Of a DNA stretch of 64,000 bases, positions 10,746-22,312 are shown piece after piece. Origin of the DNA: Sipunculus nudus. Lineage: Eukaryota > Annelida > Sipuncula > Golfingiida > Sipunculidae. Both the position numbers and the translations under genes were made by a program. Within the stretch, counting starts at the first letter, position 1, and every line of letters starts with the position of its first letter. The notes beneath the pieces are model-generated. The model did no database searches, was not told the DNA's origin, and saw nothing but the letters and a program-made list of their open reading frames with translations. Where the stretch lies: contig CM049307.1 in NCBI GenBank assembly GCA_026874595.1, positions 3,865,579-3,929,578 on the forward strand. Direction: 5' to 3'.

Positions 10746-12187
10746 TTACAACCAAATACCTGACATATCATTTACATATCATAAGTGATGTGTATGTCTG
10801 CATGTTTACACAAGTATTATCAATATTAAGTTTGGTCAATTTATAAATAATTATCTTTCACATACTTTGATATTAGATAACAAAGGACCCATGGGTCACT
10901 GAGCCCAACCATAGTTGACCTTGTAGATAATATAATACAAAATGGAGATTAAGCCTGAGAAAAAGATGATGACCATAGTTGGTTGATGTGATTGAAGAAA
11001 TTGTTGCAAATCATTTTGTGAAAGAGGGTTACAACAACTTTGCATATACATACAGAAAATTAAAAAAAAAAACAGTGATCACAGGGGAAAAATGTATTCA
11101 TAATTATTAAATATTTCAGCATATATATATAAAATCAGGCTCAGAGATAGAAAAACTAGGCAGATTCCCTCTGTACTGAGGCAGGAGAAAGGAAATAATT
11201 TTTTCATTAGATCCTCACTTTTCTATATACATAAATCATTTAAGTTCATAAATTTGACAATACATTTACAGTATATCATATATATATAAATATATCAGTT
11301 GATTTACCTTTCTAAATTGCATCAACATCTATAGCTTATTTATCAAGTAACATCACATTATGCACACAGATGTATTTATTTTTTTATATTAAATATATTA
11401 AATTAGCAATACAAATAAATGAAAATAAGACTTGATTCAGAATTCACTATTCTAAATTGCACCTTTATTAATTCATAATTTGGTACATAAATTATCAAAT
11501 TATGCCTACTGATGGGTTTCATTACATTTTAATTTTTTAAAATTATTTTCATTTAAATCAATTAAAAGGAAATCTAATTTAACAGAATTAAGTGTTAATA
11601 AATGTTTATATGTTATATTTTTATTTTGTCATATATCCAAAATAACTCACTAAATATATGTTCTACACTAATTCATTATGGATAAATTTTATGCTCAGTT
11701 TTTTAAATAATTTCCTTATATAATATAACCATTTTCTGTATTATTATATTATTAAAATGTATTATATGTATTTTTTTATATTTAAAAGTTCATTTCATGT
11801 GTAATATCCTGTCTCCATTAAAAGTTTTTGGAAACCCAAGGCATCTCTATGATGTTTATTGGTTTTTTTTTCAATTACATAACTTGAGCAGCGGAGTCCC
11901 AATCAAAAACCAGCTGTCTAATTAGTATCATTATGTGCCCATGAGTTTTGTGACACACTTTACTGAGTGTGGTATATGGGCCTGTGTGTGTCAAAAGGAT
12001 TAAAAGTATGAATATTATGATTTACAAATACATGTATAATATTTGAATGATTAACATGTAATTTATATTATACCTAATTTAACTATTATCATCAATGTAT
12101 ACAAAGGAAGTATATATATACCATATTATATAAACTATAATAATTATACATAAATTATCATATTTTCAAATCAACATATAAACATTT
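10746..12187. other. AT-rich non-coding DNA upstream of RAG1L
   Basis: No reading frame or recognised repeat. It is very AT-rich with short TA runs. It would contain the promoter or 5' UTR intron of the RAG1-like gene. No inverted partner of the 3' flank and no clear RSS-like terminus were found by eye. Confidence 0.5.
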
Positions 12188-12195
12188 ATAAATAT

Positions 12196-12944
12196 CAGGG
12201 TTGGGGCCAGGTACAAGTGAAAGTACATAGGTACAGGTACTGGTACTTCTGAATTTGTCAGGTACAGGTACTTGATTATCACTGAGTACCTAGGTAAAGG
12301 GTACAGGTACTTTATAAAGTACCTATAGGTAGAGGTACAGGTACATTTATTTTAGGATCACTTCAAAGACTATTTTACAGACAATAATAGTGGTATAAAT
12401 TCATACATATGCAAGTTAACATGCTTTTCTTTTATCAAACAATATTGAAGTCATTTGCTTAAATATATTTTATAAGAACTTATCATCTGTATGGCACCAT
12501 ACATTCATAAACATGATATTCAAGTCTACTGAAATTCCATTAAGTACATAAAGTACAGTATAATACTATCCATTAACAAACATGCATGATATTCAAGTGT
12601 ACTGAAAGTCCATTAAGTGGACAGCTCCAATGATTTGCTTAGTTAGTGGTTATATCTGATTTCACACTTGTGACCATTCTGGAGGTGTGATAACAATTCA
12701 TTCATGAGCAGTTTATCACATTGATGGCTTGCTAATTATTTTACATTACAGGTGACCAATTTTAAAACAAGAAAAAGGAAAAAACACTTTTAAAAAATGT
12801 ACCTGGAGTACCTTGTTCCAGGTACAGGTATTTTAATTCTGGGTATAGGTACAGGTACAAGGTACTTCCTACTCATGACCTGCAGGTACATATACTCTGA
12901 AATGTGTATCTAGGTACAGGTACAAGTACCTGGCCCCTACCCTA
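12196..12944. mobile_element. Non-autonomous hAT-type element (MITE), 749 bp
   Basis: The left end reads CAGGGTTGGGGCCAGGTAC and the right end GTACCTGGCCCCTACCCTA, near-perfect inverted repeats beginning with the hAT-like CAGGG. Flanks ATAAATAT (12188-12195) and ATAGATAT (12945-12952) match at 7 of 8 bases, the 8-bp target duplication expected of hAT. Subterminal regions are packed with AGGTACAGGTAC/GTACCT words, the sort of repeated site a transposase binds. No coding sequence is inside, so it must have been moved by a transposase encoded elsewhere. Confidence 0.75.
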
Positions 12945-12948
12945 ATAG

Positions 12949-12953
12949 ATATA

Positions 12954-13019
<66 letters not shown>
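12949..13019. repeat. (TA)n microsatellite
   Basis: About 70 bp of TA repeats with two TTTA interruptions, immediately beyond the right target-site copy of the hAT element. Confidence 0.95.
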
Positions 13020-13420
13020 GTCAAAGTGCAAAATCAGTGAATCACTCAGGCATTTCACAAAATGACTGAAATTTTAGGCATTTTACAAATTGACTGAAAA
13101 ATCAGTCAAATTATATGACAGATTGACTGAAATTTTGAGCTGGTGTTAGACAAGTCATTTATTCAAAATAGATCAGTATTATGACATATGTATTCTAATA
13201 TGGTAAACCTTGCTAATTTTGAGAGAACTTTTAATTTTTCATCTTCTTTCTTAAGCTACATATGTACTAATATGATGTGAATTATTTGAAAAATCAGTAA
13301 AAATAAAAATTATAAAAATAAAAGTGACAAATTTTCAGCTAATATTCCATTTGTTTCATATATCTCATTGTTACAAAATAGTGATATATTGTGATATATT
13401 ATACATCGCATGTTTTTGTG

Positions 13421-13464
<44 letters not shown>

Positions 13465-14567
13465 ATGCATGTGTTTGTATGTATGATGCTTCATTTAACT
13501 TCATTTAAGTATTACTTTTAAATGGAGTTGTTCATTTAATGTGAATTATCATTAAGTATCATATTTAAATTATTTATATTTACATAGTACATAGAACTTT
13601 CCTTAATTTAAATCAAAAACTGCACTTGAATTATAAAAAAAATGCTTCATCAAGTGTATGTTTTGTTTGTACACATTAAAGATATCATACTTATATAATA
13701 AGCATATGACCAGATTTTAAATGCATTTTTACTTTTTCAACTTTAATTAACATAGGTTAATTTATTTAAATATAAAAACATTAATGTTCTTCATACCAAA
13801 AGTTCTTTGTCAAATCTTTTAGTATCATTTTATGTTATGATATTGTAATAATCTAAGTATCATCCTACAATACCCTAGAATTTCATTATGTGTGTACAAA
13901 TGAAAGATATAATAATTAAATAATTGTATATGACCACATTATGTGTAATCTTTATTTTTGAAATTAATTAACATAAGATTGATTATACAAATAAAGTTAT
14001 ATAAGACAATAAATTCATTTACCTTTTTTTTCTTCTTATGTAAGGGTCATGTTGCTGCCACTGGTGTGTTCATTTCAAGTTGAATTTTCAGCCAAGTATT
14101 GCTTCAGTGCTTGCTTTTCAAGTTGTTGTTGCTGCTTCAGTCACAGAAGATATCACTGATGACTGGAGATTCATCTCACATTTATATACTGACCAGGCCT
14201 AACAAAGCTGAGTGGTGTACAACCATCTTCAGTTTTGGCAAATTATTGACCTAATGATGAGGCAGCAAACATGAAGCATGAGCTACTCACCCACCTGCCA
14301 AGACGTCTGCTGTTACAGCATACATGACAATCTGACCCCTTATTGATGCTTTGATGTCTGCCATAGCTCTAGACTTGGTGCTGTTTTAACTAGCTGCTAA
14401 TGAGGTTGGCCACCATGTAACCACCACCCTCAAGTGGATCAGACATGTTATTGCCTGGGATTGCATACTGTAAAATTTGTCTGTATAGAACCAAAGTATA
14501 TTTACACAAACACACACACACTGAATTTTGTATAACATAAAGCACATTTACATCTATATATGATTTT
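13020..14567. other. AT-rich non-coding DNA
   Basis: No gene is recognised. It contains short repeats of ACTGAAATTTT/AATCAGTCAA at 13060-13140 (perhaps an old transposon end), a (TA)n tract at 13423-13456, and a less AT-rich stretch at 14035-14470 without an open frame. On the minus strand the latter ends in an A-rich run and GGTAAATG near 14026, a possible non-coding exon end, unproven. Confidence 0.4.

Positions 14568-14616
<49 letters not shown>
14568..14616. repeat. (TA)n microsatellite
   Basis: About 48 bp of uninterrupted TA dinucleotides, followed by AT-rich DNA to about 14830 with further short TA runs. Confidence 0.95.
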
Positions 14617-14619
<3 letters not shown>

Positions 14620-14829
14620 TTACAGACATATATTGTTTACATATAAATTTTATGTTATTTTTTATTTTTGACATATAAAAGTTACATATTATATATATAT
14701 ACATTAATATATATATATATATTTATTTATATTATTATACATTAATATTTAATAACAATATAATAAAAAAATAATATTAGATAGTATAATATAAGAATTA
14801 AAATACTGTATATACCAATACATATATAC

Positions 14830-15605
14830 TCTGATGTGTTTATATGCATAAGTATTGAAAAGCCTGAATTTAATGAACATGAAATGTGAAAATGTAACTT
14901 TAAAGCCCTTAAATCTCTGTAGATATAGCAGGACTAGACTGGTACCCTGCACAATTAATGATTGACAAAACCCTACTTAAGCTACATAAATCATACAAAA
15001 ATAATTAAAAAATTACAATGGGCAACCAATTCACATATACCAGTGTGAAGAACAACACTTGTAGAATACGACTATTTATACTTTTTCTCCTGATGTGACC
15101 GGGATTGGCTGCTTTTAATCAGTGAAATGAAGCTTGTTGATGCTGACATGCCAACTCTGACATGAAGCGGCGTCATGAACAAGGGTTGAATTCTTCACTT
15201 TTTTTCGCTAGTAACGATCTCTTACTGGTCATTTCATGTAAATAACCACTCAGGACATCATTAAATGTAACAGTTTGATGAAAAAAACTTTAATTAATTA
15301 AGATAAACACTCATTCTAACACTGAAGCGATCTTCGCCAACATGCACGCCGCCTAGTGGTAGAAGTTTGAAACGGCTAATTATGCGTGGGTATATCTGCA
15401 CAGCATGTTTGATTGTGTCATGTGGGCTCATGGGCGATAAAAGATCAGTGTGGATTCTCGGTTACCCGTGGTAGTCTTGTTTAACCAAGCTAGGAAAGTT
15501 CGTTGTTTCGCCGTATGGTGTCGCTGTATATGATTGAATGAGATGTGGCGGGAAGAGTATGCAGACAGTTTGCGAAGGCATCCGGGTTCATATAGCGGTC
15601 ATCAC
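14830..15605. other. Sequence downstream of the LINE ORF1; no ORF2
   Basis: Where a LINE ORF2 would be expected on the minus strand there is under 1 kb of sequence with no endonuclease or reverse transcriptase motif. It is more GC-balanced from 15050 on, resembling LINE UTR rather than local host DNA. The 3' boundary of the LINE was not located. Confidence 0.45.
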
Positions 15606-16565
15606 CTAGGAGTCTGTCACAGGTGTAGCTCCCTCAATGGGTGTTTGCTGGCCGTTAATTATCAAACGGCCGCGCCAGAACCTAACCTTCATGTGGTCAC
15701 GGTGTGCTTGCTGCATTTGTTTGAGGGCCTTCCTCTTTAGCTGATAATCTTCCATTGTAAGGTCTTCCACAAAGAAAGCCTGGCCTTGGTTTCGTTGGTT
15801 GTTTCGATGTTTTTGTGTTTTGAGTATGCTGTTTCTCACTGGCCTGCTGTAAAGTTTTGCGATTATATGTCTGTTTGCTCCATTCTTTTTCTTGCCCGTT
15901 CTATGCGCGTTTTCAATGTTATTCAGAATTTCATCCATATTTTGGTCGGCAATCAGTTTTTGTTCACAAATAGCTTTAGCAACTATCTGCTTGCAGTTTT
16001 CTCCTTTTTCTTCCGGGATTCCAATTAATCTAAGATTGTATTCACGACTGTACCTCTCAAAGTCCATTAGTTTTGTTTTAATTTTGGCCAGCTCTTCTTG
16101 TATAGCATTTTTATCGGCTTTCAGTCTGTGGATTTCTTCCTGTAATGATCTATTTTCTTCCTCCAGTGTCTCTGTTCTTTTTTTCAGTGTTTCCGTGTCT
16201 GTCTGTGTAAACTCTAGACTCTCAATAAAACTGTTGATTTTTCCCTCTAGAGTGGCGTATTTATTGTCAATCGTGGCAACATGGCTTTTTATGGCTTCAA
16301 TGTCCACAACAAGCGAATTACGAAAGTCCTGAAAAACGGACATCAGTGTTTGTTCAAGTTTTGCACATTTTGCATCAACTGTTGATATTATGTGATCACT
16401 TGCCTGCATGGTTAGAAGTTCACTCTGTGTGTCTCTGGTGCCCGTGGTGGTTGTGTTTTTGTTGGATTTATTCTGCTGCAAGTATTTTTCTATACTTGTT
16501 TTGACACGACTTGGCGAATCCGTCTTTGACATCGATCTGGTCGTGATATTTAGATTGTCGGCCAT
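15606..16565 (-). CDS. L1-like LINE ORF1 protein (Transposase_22 type), 319 aa, intact
   Basis: The RNA-binding chaperone of an L1-like non-LTR retrotransposon, which coats the LINE transcript and assists target-primed reverse transcription. Layout: low-complexity N-terminus (1-50), long heptad-patterned coiled coil (about 60-170, rich in LEEEN, EEIHRLK and EELAKIK), then an RRM-like domain with NLRLIGIPEE (177-186) and IENAHRTGKK (217-226) followed by NRHIIAKLYS (231-240), and a C-terminal domain ending in VRFWRGRLIING (293-304). This is the ORF1p order of vertebrate and invertebrate L1/Tx1-type elements. The frame is uninterrupted, so the copy is probably fairly young. ORF2 does not follow it. 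The start is the first Met, 77 nt inside the apparent 5' end of the element. Confidence 0.85.
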   Translation of the reverse strand: MADNLNITTRSMSKTDSPSRVKTSIEKYLQQNKSNKNTTTTGTRDTQSELLTMQASDHIISTVDAKCAKLEQTLMSVFQDFRNSLVVDIEAIKSHVATIDNKYATLEGKINSFIESLEFTQTDTETLKKRTETLEEENRSLQEEIHRLKADKNAIQEELAKIKTKLMDFERYSREYNLRLIGIPEEKGENCKQIVAKAICEQKLIADQNMDEILNNIENAHRTGKKKNGANRHIIAKLYSRPVRNSILKTQKHRNNQRNQGQAFFVEDLTMEDYQLKRKALKQMQQAHRDHMKVRFWRGRLIINGQQTPIEGATPVTDS

Positions 16566-16642
16566 ACTGTACGGGTAAATCCAATTCTTGTGTGCGAGCT
16601 CGTCTCAAAACGTGCCACTATGCCGCCATGTTCAACCGGAAG
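16566..16642 (-). promoter_or_regulatory. LINE 5' UTR with YY1-like and ETS-like sites
   Basis: The minus-strand element appears to start at 16642, exactly where the satellite resumes, with CTTCCGGTTGAACATGGCGGC. AACATGGCGGC (16621-16632 on plus) matches the YY1 consensus AANATGGCGGC at about +11, the location YY1 uses in mammalian L1. ACCGGAAGT (16635-16643 on plus) matches an ETS site. Together they look like an internal promoter that fixes the start site. Confidence 0.55.
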
Positions 16643-19600
16643 TCGATTTATCTCCAAGGGTAGATGGTGCTAATAAATAAAAAACTGGGGGGGGGGGGGT
16701 CGATTTATCTCCAAGGGTAGATGGTGCTTATAAATAAAAAACTGGGGGGGGGGGGGGTGGTTCGATTTATCTCCAAGGGTAGATGGTGCTTATAAATAAA
16801 AAACTGGGGGGGGGGGGGGGGTCGATTTATCTCCAAGGGTAGATGGTGCTTATAAATAAAAAACTGGGGGGGGGGGGGGGGGGGGGGGTTCGATTTATCT
16901 CCAAGGGTAGATGGTGCTAATAAATAAAAAACTGGGGGGGGGGGGGGGGGTCGATTTATCTCCAAGGGTAGATGGTGCTTATAAATAAAACACTGGGGGG
17001 GGGGGGGGTTGATTTATCTCCAAGGGTAGATGGTGCTTATAAATAAAAAACTGGGGGAGGGGGGGGGGGGGGTCGATTAATCACCAAGGGTAGATGGTGC
17101 GTATAAATAAAACACTGGGGGGGGGGGGGTCGATCTATCTCCAAGGGTAGATGGTGCTTATAAATAAAAAAATGGGGGGGGGGGGGGGGTCGATTTATCT
17201 CCAAGGGTAGATGTTGCTTATAAATAAAAAACTGGGGGGGGGAGGGGGGTCGATTTATCTCCAAGGGTAGATGGTGCTTATAAATAAAAAACTGGGGGGG
17301 GGGGGTCGATTTTTCTCCAAGGGTAGATGGTGCTTATAAATAAAAAACTGGGGGGGGGGGGGGTCGATTTATCGCCAAAGGTAGATGGTGCTTATAAATA
17401 AATAACTGGGGGGGGTCGATTTATCTCCAAGGGTAGATGGTGCTTATAAATAAAAAACTGGGGGGGGGGGGGTCGATTTATCACCAAGGGTAGATGGTGC
17501 TTATAAATAAAAAAATTGGGGGGGGGGGGGTCGATTTATCACCAAGGGTAGATGGTGCTTATAAATAAAACACTGGGGGGGGGTCGATTTTTCTCCAAGG
17601 GTAGATGGTGCTTATAAATAAAAAACTTGGGGGGGGGGGTCGATTTATCGCCAAAGGTAGATGGTGCTTATAAATAAAAAACTGGGGGGGGGGGGGTCAA
17701 TTTATCTCCAAGGGTAGATGGTGCTTATAAATAAAAAACTGGGGGGGGGGGGTCGATTTATCACCAAGGGTAGATGGTGCTTATAAATAAAAAAACTGGG
17801 GGGGGGTCGATTTATCACCAAGGGTAGATGGTGCTTATCAATAAAAAACTGGGGGGGGGGGTCGATTTATCTCCAAGGGTAGATGGTGCTAATAAATAAA
17901 AAACTGGGGGGGGGGTCGATTTATCTCCAAGGGTAGATGGTGCTTATAAATAAAAAACGGGGGGGGGGGTTCGATTTATCTCCAAGGGTAGATGGTGCTT
18001 ATCAATAAAACACTGGGGGGGGGGGTCGATTTATCTCCAAGGGTAGATGGTGCTTATAAATAAAAAACTTGGGGGGGGGGGGTCGATTTATCTCCAAGGG
18101 TAGATGGTGCTTATAAATAAAACACTGGGGGGGGGGGGGTCGATTTATCTCCAAGGGTAGAAGGTGCTTATAAATAAAAAACTGGGGGGGGGGGGGAGGG
18201 TGTCGATTTATCTCCAAGGGTAGATGGTGCTTATAAATAAAAAACTGGGGGAGGGGGGTTGATTTATCTCCAAGGGTAGATGGTGCTTATAAATAAAAAA
18301 CTGGGGGGGGGGGGTCGATTTATCTCCAAGGGTAGATGGTGCTTATAAATAAAACACTGGGGGGGTCGATTTATCTCCAAGGGTAGATGGTGCTTATAAA
18401 TAAAACACTGGGGGGGGGGGGGTCGATCTATCTCCAAGGGTAGATGGTGCTTATAAATAAAAAACTGGGGGGGGGGTCGATTTATCTCCAAGGGTAGATG
18501 GTGCTTCTAAATAAAAAACTGGGGGGGGGGGGTCGATTTATCACCAAGGGTAGATGGTGCTTATAAATAAAACACTGGGGGGGGGGGGTCGATTTATCTC
18601 CAAGGGTAGATGGTGCTAATAAATAAAAAACTGGGGGGGGGGGTCGATTTATCTCCAAGGGTAGATGGTGCTTATAAATAAAAAACTGGGGGGGGGGTCG
18701 ATTTATCTCCAAGGGTAGATGGTGCTTATAAATAAAAAACTGGGGGGGGGGGGGGGGGTCGATTTATCTCCAAGGGTAGATGGTGCTAATAAATAAAAAA
18801 CTGGGGGTGGGGGGTCGATTTATCTCCAAGGGTAGATGGTGCTTATAAATAAAAAACTGGGGGAGGGGGGTTGATTTATCTCCAAGGGTAGATGGTGCTT
18901 ATAAATAAAAAACTGGGGGGGGGGGTCGATTTATCTCCAAGGGTAGATGGTGCTTATAAATAAAACACTGGGGGGGGGGGTCGATTTATCTCCAAGGGTA
19001 GATGGTGCTTATAAATAAAACACTGGGGGGGGGGGGGGGGTCGATCTATCTCCAAGGGTAGATGGTGCTTATAAATAAAAAACTGGGGGGGGGGTCGATT
19101 TATCTCCAAGGGTAGATGGTGCTTCTAAATAAAAAACTGGGGGGGGGGGGGGTGTCGATTTATCACCAAGGGTAGATGGTGCTTATAAATAAAACACTGG
19201 GGGGGGGGGGTCGATTTATCTCCAAGGGTAGATGGTGCTAATAAATAAAAAACTGGGGGGGGGTCGATTTATCTCCAAGGGTAGATGGTGCTTATAAATA
19301 AAAAACTGGGGGGGGGGTCGATTTATCTCCAAGGGTAGATGGTGCTTATAAATAAAAAACTGGGGGGGGGGGGTCGATTTATCTCCAAGGGTAGATGGTG
19401 CTAATAAATAAAAAACTGGGGGTGGGGGGTCGATTTATCTCCAAGGGTAGATGGTGCTTATAAATAAAAAACTGGGGGTGGGGGGTCGATTTATCTCCAA
19501 GGGTAGATGGTGCTTATAAATAAAAAACGGGGGGGGGGGGGTGGGGGTCGATTTATCTCCAAGGGTAGATGGTGCTTATAAATAAAAAACTGGGGGTGGT

Positions 19601-19790
19601 GGATTTATCTCCAAGGGTAGATAGTGCTTATAAATAAAAAACTTGGGGGGGGGGTCGATTTATCTCCAAGGATAGATGGTGCTTATAAATAAAAAACTGG
19701 GGGGGGGGGGTCGATTTATCTCCAAGGGTAGATGGTGCTTATAAATAAAAAACTGGGGGGGGGGGGGGGTCGATTTATCTCCAAGGGTAG
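16643..19790. repeat. 55-bp G-run satellite, block B
   Basis: About 57 more copies of the same unit as block A, same orientation and phase, beginning with TCGATTTATCTCC directly at the LINE 5' end and ending with CCAAGGGTAG before GTGGGGGGGTAATTTC. Recurrent multi-unit variant blocks are visible: the run of variants at 18240-18680 recurs at 18850-19270, including CGATCTATC and GCTTCTAAA. Confidence 0.97.
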
Positions 19791-19845
19791 GTGGGGGGGT
19801 AATTTCTGGGGCAGCCTTTTATTGTTTGTGTCACATATTGCCAAT

Positions 19846-19849
19846 ATAT

Positions 19850-19922
<73 letters not shown>
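19846..19922. repeat. (TA)n microsatellite
   Basis: Interrupted TA repeat next to the end of satellite block B. Confidence 0.9.
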
Positions 19923-19925
<3 letters not shown>

Positions 19926-20272
19926 TCTGATAGGCATACTCTGCCAGCCGAAACTCTAATCTACGGCCATGCTTCTCGGTGGTCACAGAGGTATACTCTG
20001 ACAGCAGAAACTCTGATCTATGGTCATGTTATCCTGTAGCGGACAAAGGCATGATACTTTCATGGCCAATAGTAAAATAATATTCCGCATCAGATAAATA
20101 TACCAGGGTTGTATGTTTTGGATGCACACACACAAAGGGCGCTGATGGCTGGCAGAATATATTCCAATGCCATTTTTTGTTTCTTTATGATAGTCGAACT
20201 TTGTCATGTACATGCAGTTGCCCTTTAGTTTTTGCAAAACATATTTATAAAGATAAATTATACCTTCATATA
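19923..20272. repeat. Two ~60-bp tandem copies, then unassigned DNA
   Basis: Two diverged copies of GGCATACTCTGCCAGCCGAA ... CTACGGCCATG start near 19932 and 19991. The rest of the stretch to the pogo-like end holds nothing recognisable. Confidence 0.5.
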
Positions 20273-21194
20273 CAGTCAGTCCTGCTTAATTGTCTATCGT
20301 ATAAATTGTATATCCCGTTTAATTGTATGAAATAATGAAAACCAAAACCTTTTCCTATGTCTTCATAATAAAATTCTCCGTTTATATGAATATCTGATAA
20401 ATGTATATATCGGGTAATTGTATAGTAAAATCCGTCCATCATGCACGACAATCCCGGATATTCAAGTGCGACAACGGTCTTACGGACTATACTGACCGCC
20501 CAGTGTGCTAATTAGCGTTTGATATTGCTCGCCCGACAGGTTTGAAGGGTTACTTCATGGACCACTGACCACTCTTTCTTCTAATTAGCCTTTGATATAA
20601 CTCGAGCCACTGGTCACCAGGTTGATTACATGCTTAATTAAATGTGTGTTTGATTCGTGCACCCCGGACAAACTGTCACATGGTTGGTTGCATTATAAAC
20701 ACGGAATACGCTATTAACATGGTCTTTTATTCGAGAGCATTACCTGTACGGTCAATCGGAGAACATGTTTTATAATTCATAATGAAATCCGTAAGGGAAA
20801 CAGTATCGTTTCGTTTATTAAAGTTAAGTCGATGTATGAACCTGTGTTTTGTTGGCCTTATGTGGCCTCTCACCTTATTGACCTTTGACATATATTCACT
20901 TGATCGGTATGCAGCCAACCATGCACACTGCATAGGATCGTACTCACAATGGTTTTGAGTAGAAACAATCTCTGGGGGAAGAATGACTTTTCTCAGAAAC
21001 GTTGTTTTTTAAGAAAACAAAGGAACAGGTGAACGTGCAGAAAGTATTTTAAAAGTTAAAAAAGAGGACAATACGTGTTATAGAAATCAAAATCGTTCAG
21101 GAATCTTGTTTACTTGGTGACCTTTGACACATTCACGTGATTGTTAAACTGTCAACCCTTTTGCAGCATCGCTTTTAATAGATAACATGCACGA

Positions 21195-22270
21195 TGTCAC
21201 AGAAGGTCTGTGACAGCCTCATGGCCTGTGGTGGCCTGAAGTATTTGTAGCGGAATTTAGTTTCAGTACACGATATCTCTGCCAGGAAGGTCGAGGTGAT
21301 TTATTTTTACAGGGACACCTGGTTTTGAGAGCGTAGCCTTAAACCAATCAGGGAGGGTTATGACTGTGAAAGTTAATTTATATTCATGAGTTGCATGAAT
21401 TAATTAGGTAACCCAGGAAGTAAGGTTTTTTTTCTGCTGAGTGGGGGAGAGTCGAGATTGCGGCCGAGGAGAGTCGTTCGAGAAAGGTTCCTTAGGCCAT
21501 CTCATGTGTCGCACACCGTCGGATGGTTGAGATGTGTACCACGTACGTCGGTTCGTCTAGGTCCAGCTAAAAGCCAAGTTTGTGGGGAAGCTGGCAACGT
21601 ACGTCCAAGTTCGGCTGTGAACGAACAGACCGGCGTGAGTATCTTAAGACGTGTCTACTGTGTTCCCATGAAACGTTATGGTCGTCACGCATCGATGATC
21701 AAGGCTTTATATGAGCTGTACTCGACAAACTCCTAAAACAGCTCGGTGTTGTGAGCGCTTACAGAAAGTAACCTGTGTGATGTGAACTTGTTTTATTTCT
21801 TTACCGGGGACTGCCCACTTGTGGTTGTACGCTATGCGGCGTATGGTGATTTTGTTATGTGACCAAGATGAACATTGGCGGCTTCTAGACGTTGCACCTG
21901 CGACGTCGGATCAAGGGATTTCTGGATTCCTGACCTACGGGACTCATTCACCTTCGGACTTTTACCATATTGTTTTACCGTGCTACACTTGTTAATGGAT
22001 CCCAGTGTACGGGAATGTGTTTGCATTAATTTGTTACTGCAAAAGGGTTAAATGCAGGTTAAAGATCTTAAGTGCAGGTGAGTCCACACATCTGTTATAA
22101 CTGTTTATCTGTAAATGTCTCGTAATCAAAGTCTTAAATGTTTCACACTGCGTTTATGGGATTTTTGAGAGGCTGATTTGAGTGAATTTGAGTGAAGCAA
22201 GTCGAGAGCACGACCAACTGACGCCCGTACGAGTACAAATTAATCCCTTTAAAAGAACACAGGTCTGTCA
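21195..22270 (+). repeat. 5' LTR of Gmr1-type element 1
   Basis: Starts TGTCACAGAAGG and ends GGTCTGTCA; the copy at 27443-28518 is exactly 6,248 bp downstream. A 92-codon open frame (21458-21736) is preserved in both LTRs; its product resembles nothing I recognise and it may be chance. Confidence 0.93.
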
Positions 22271-22293
22271 CAACCCCTTTCGTGTGACATTAT

Positions 22294-22312
22294 TGGTGCC
22301 CGGAGCCGGGAT
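22294..22312 (+). other. Primer binding site of Gmr1-type element 1
   Basis: TGGTGCCCGGAGCCGGGAT, about 23 bp after the LTR, begins with the TGG complementary to tRNA CCA ends. It predicts priming by a tRNA whose 3' end reads ...CCGGGCACCA. I did not assign the tRNA species. Confidence 0.75.

Noticed and set aside
15786-16332. Plus-strand frames of up to 146 codons opposite the LINE ORF1
   Set aside because: Antisense of a coiled-coil gene; Phe/Ser-rich low-complexity products.
21458-21736. 92-codon open frame inside both LTRs of element 1
   Set aside because: Conservation is explained by the recent LTR duplication; no known domain, so not called as a gene.
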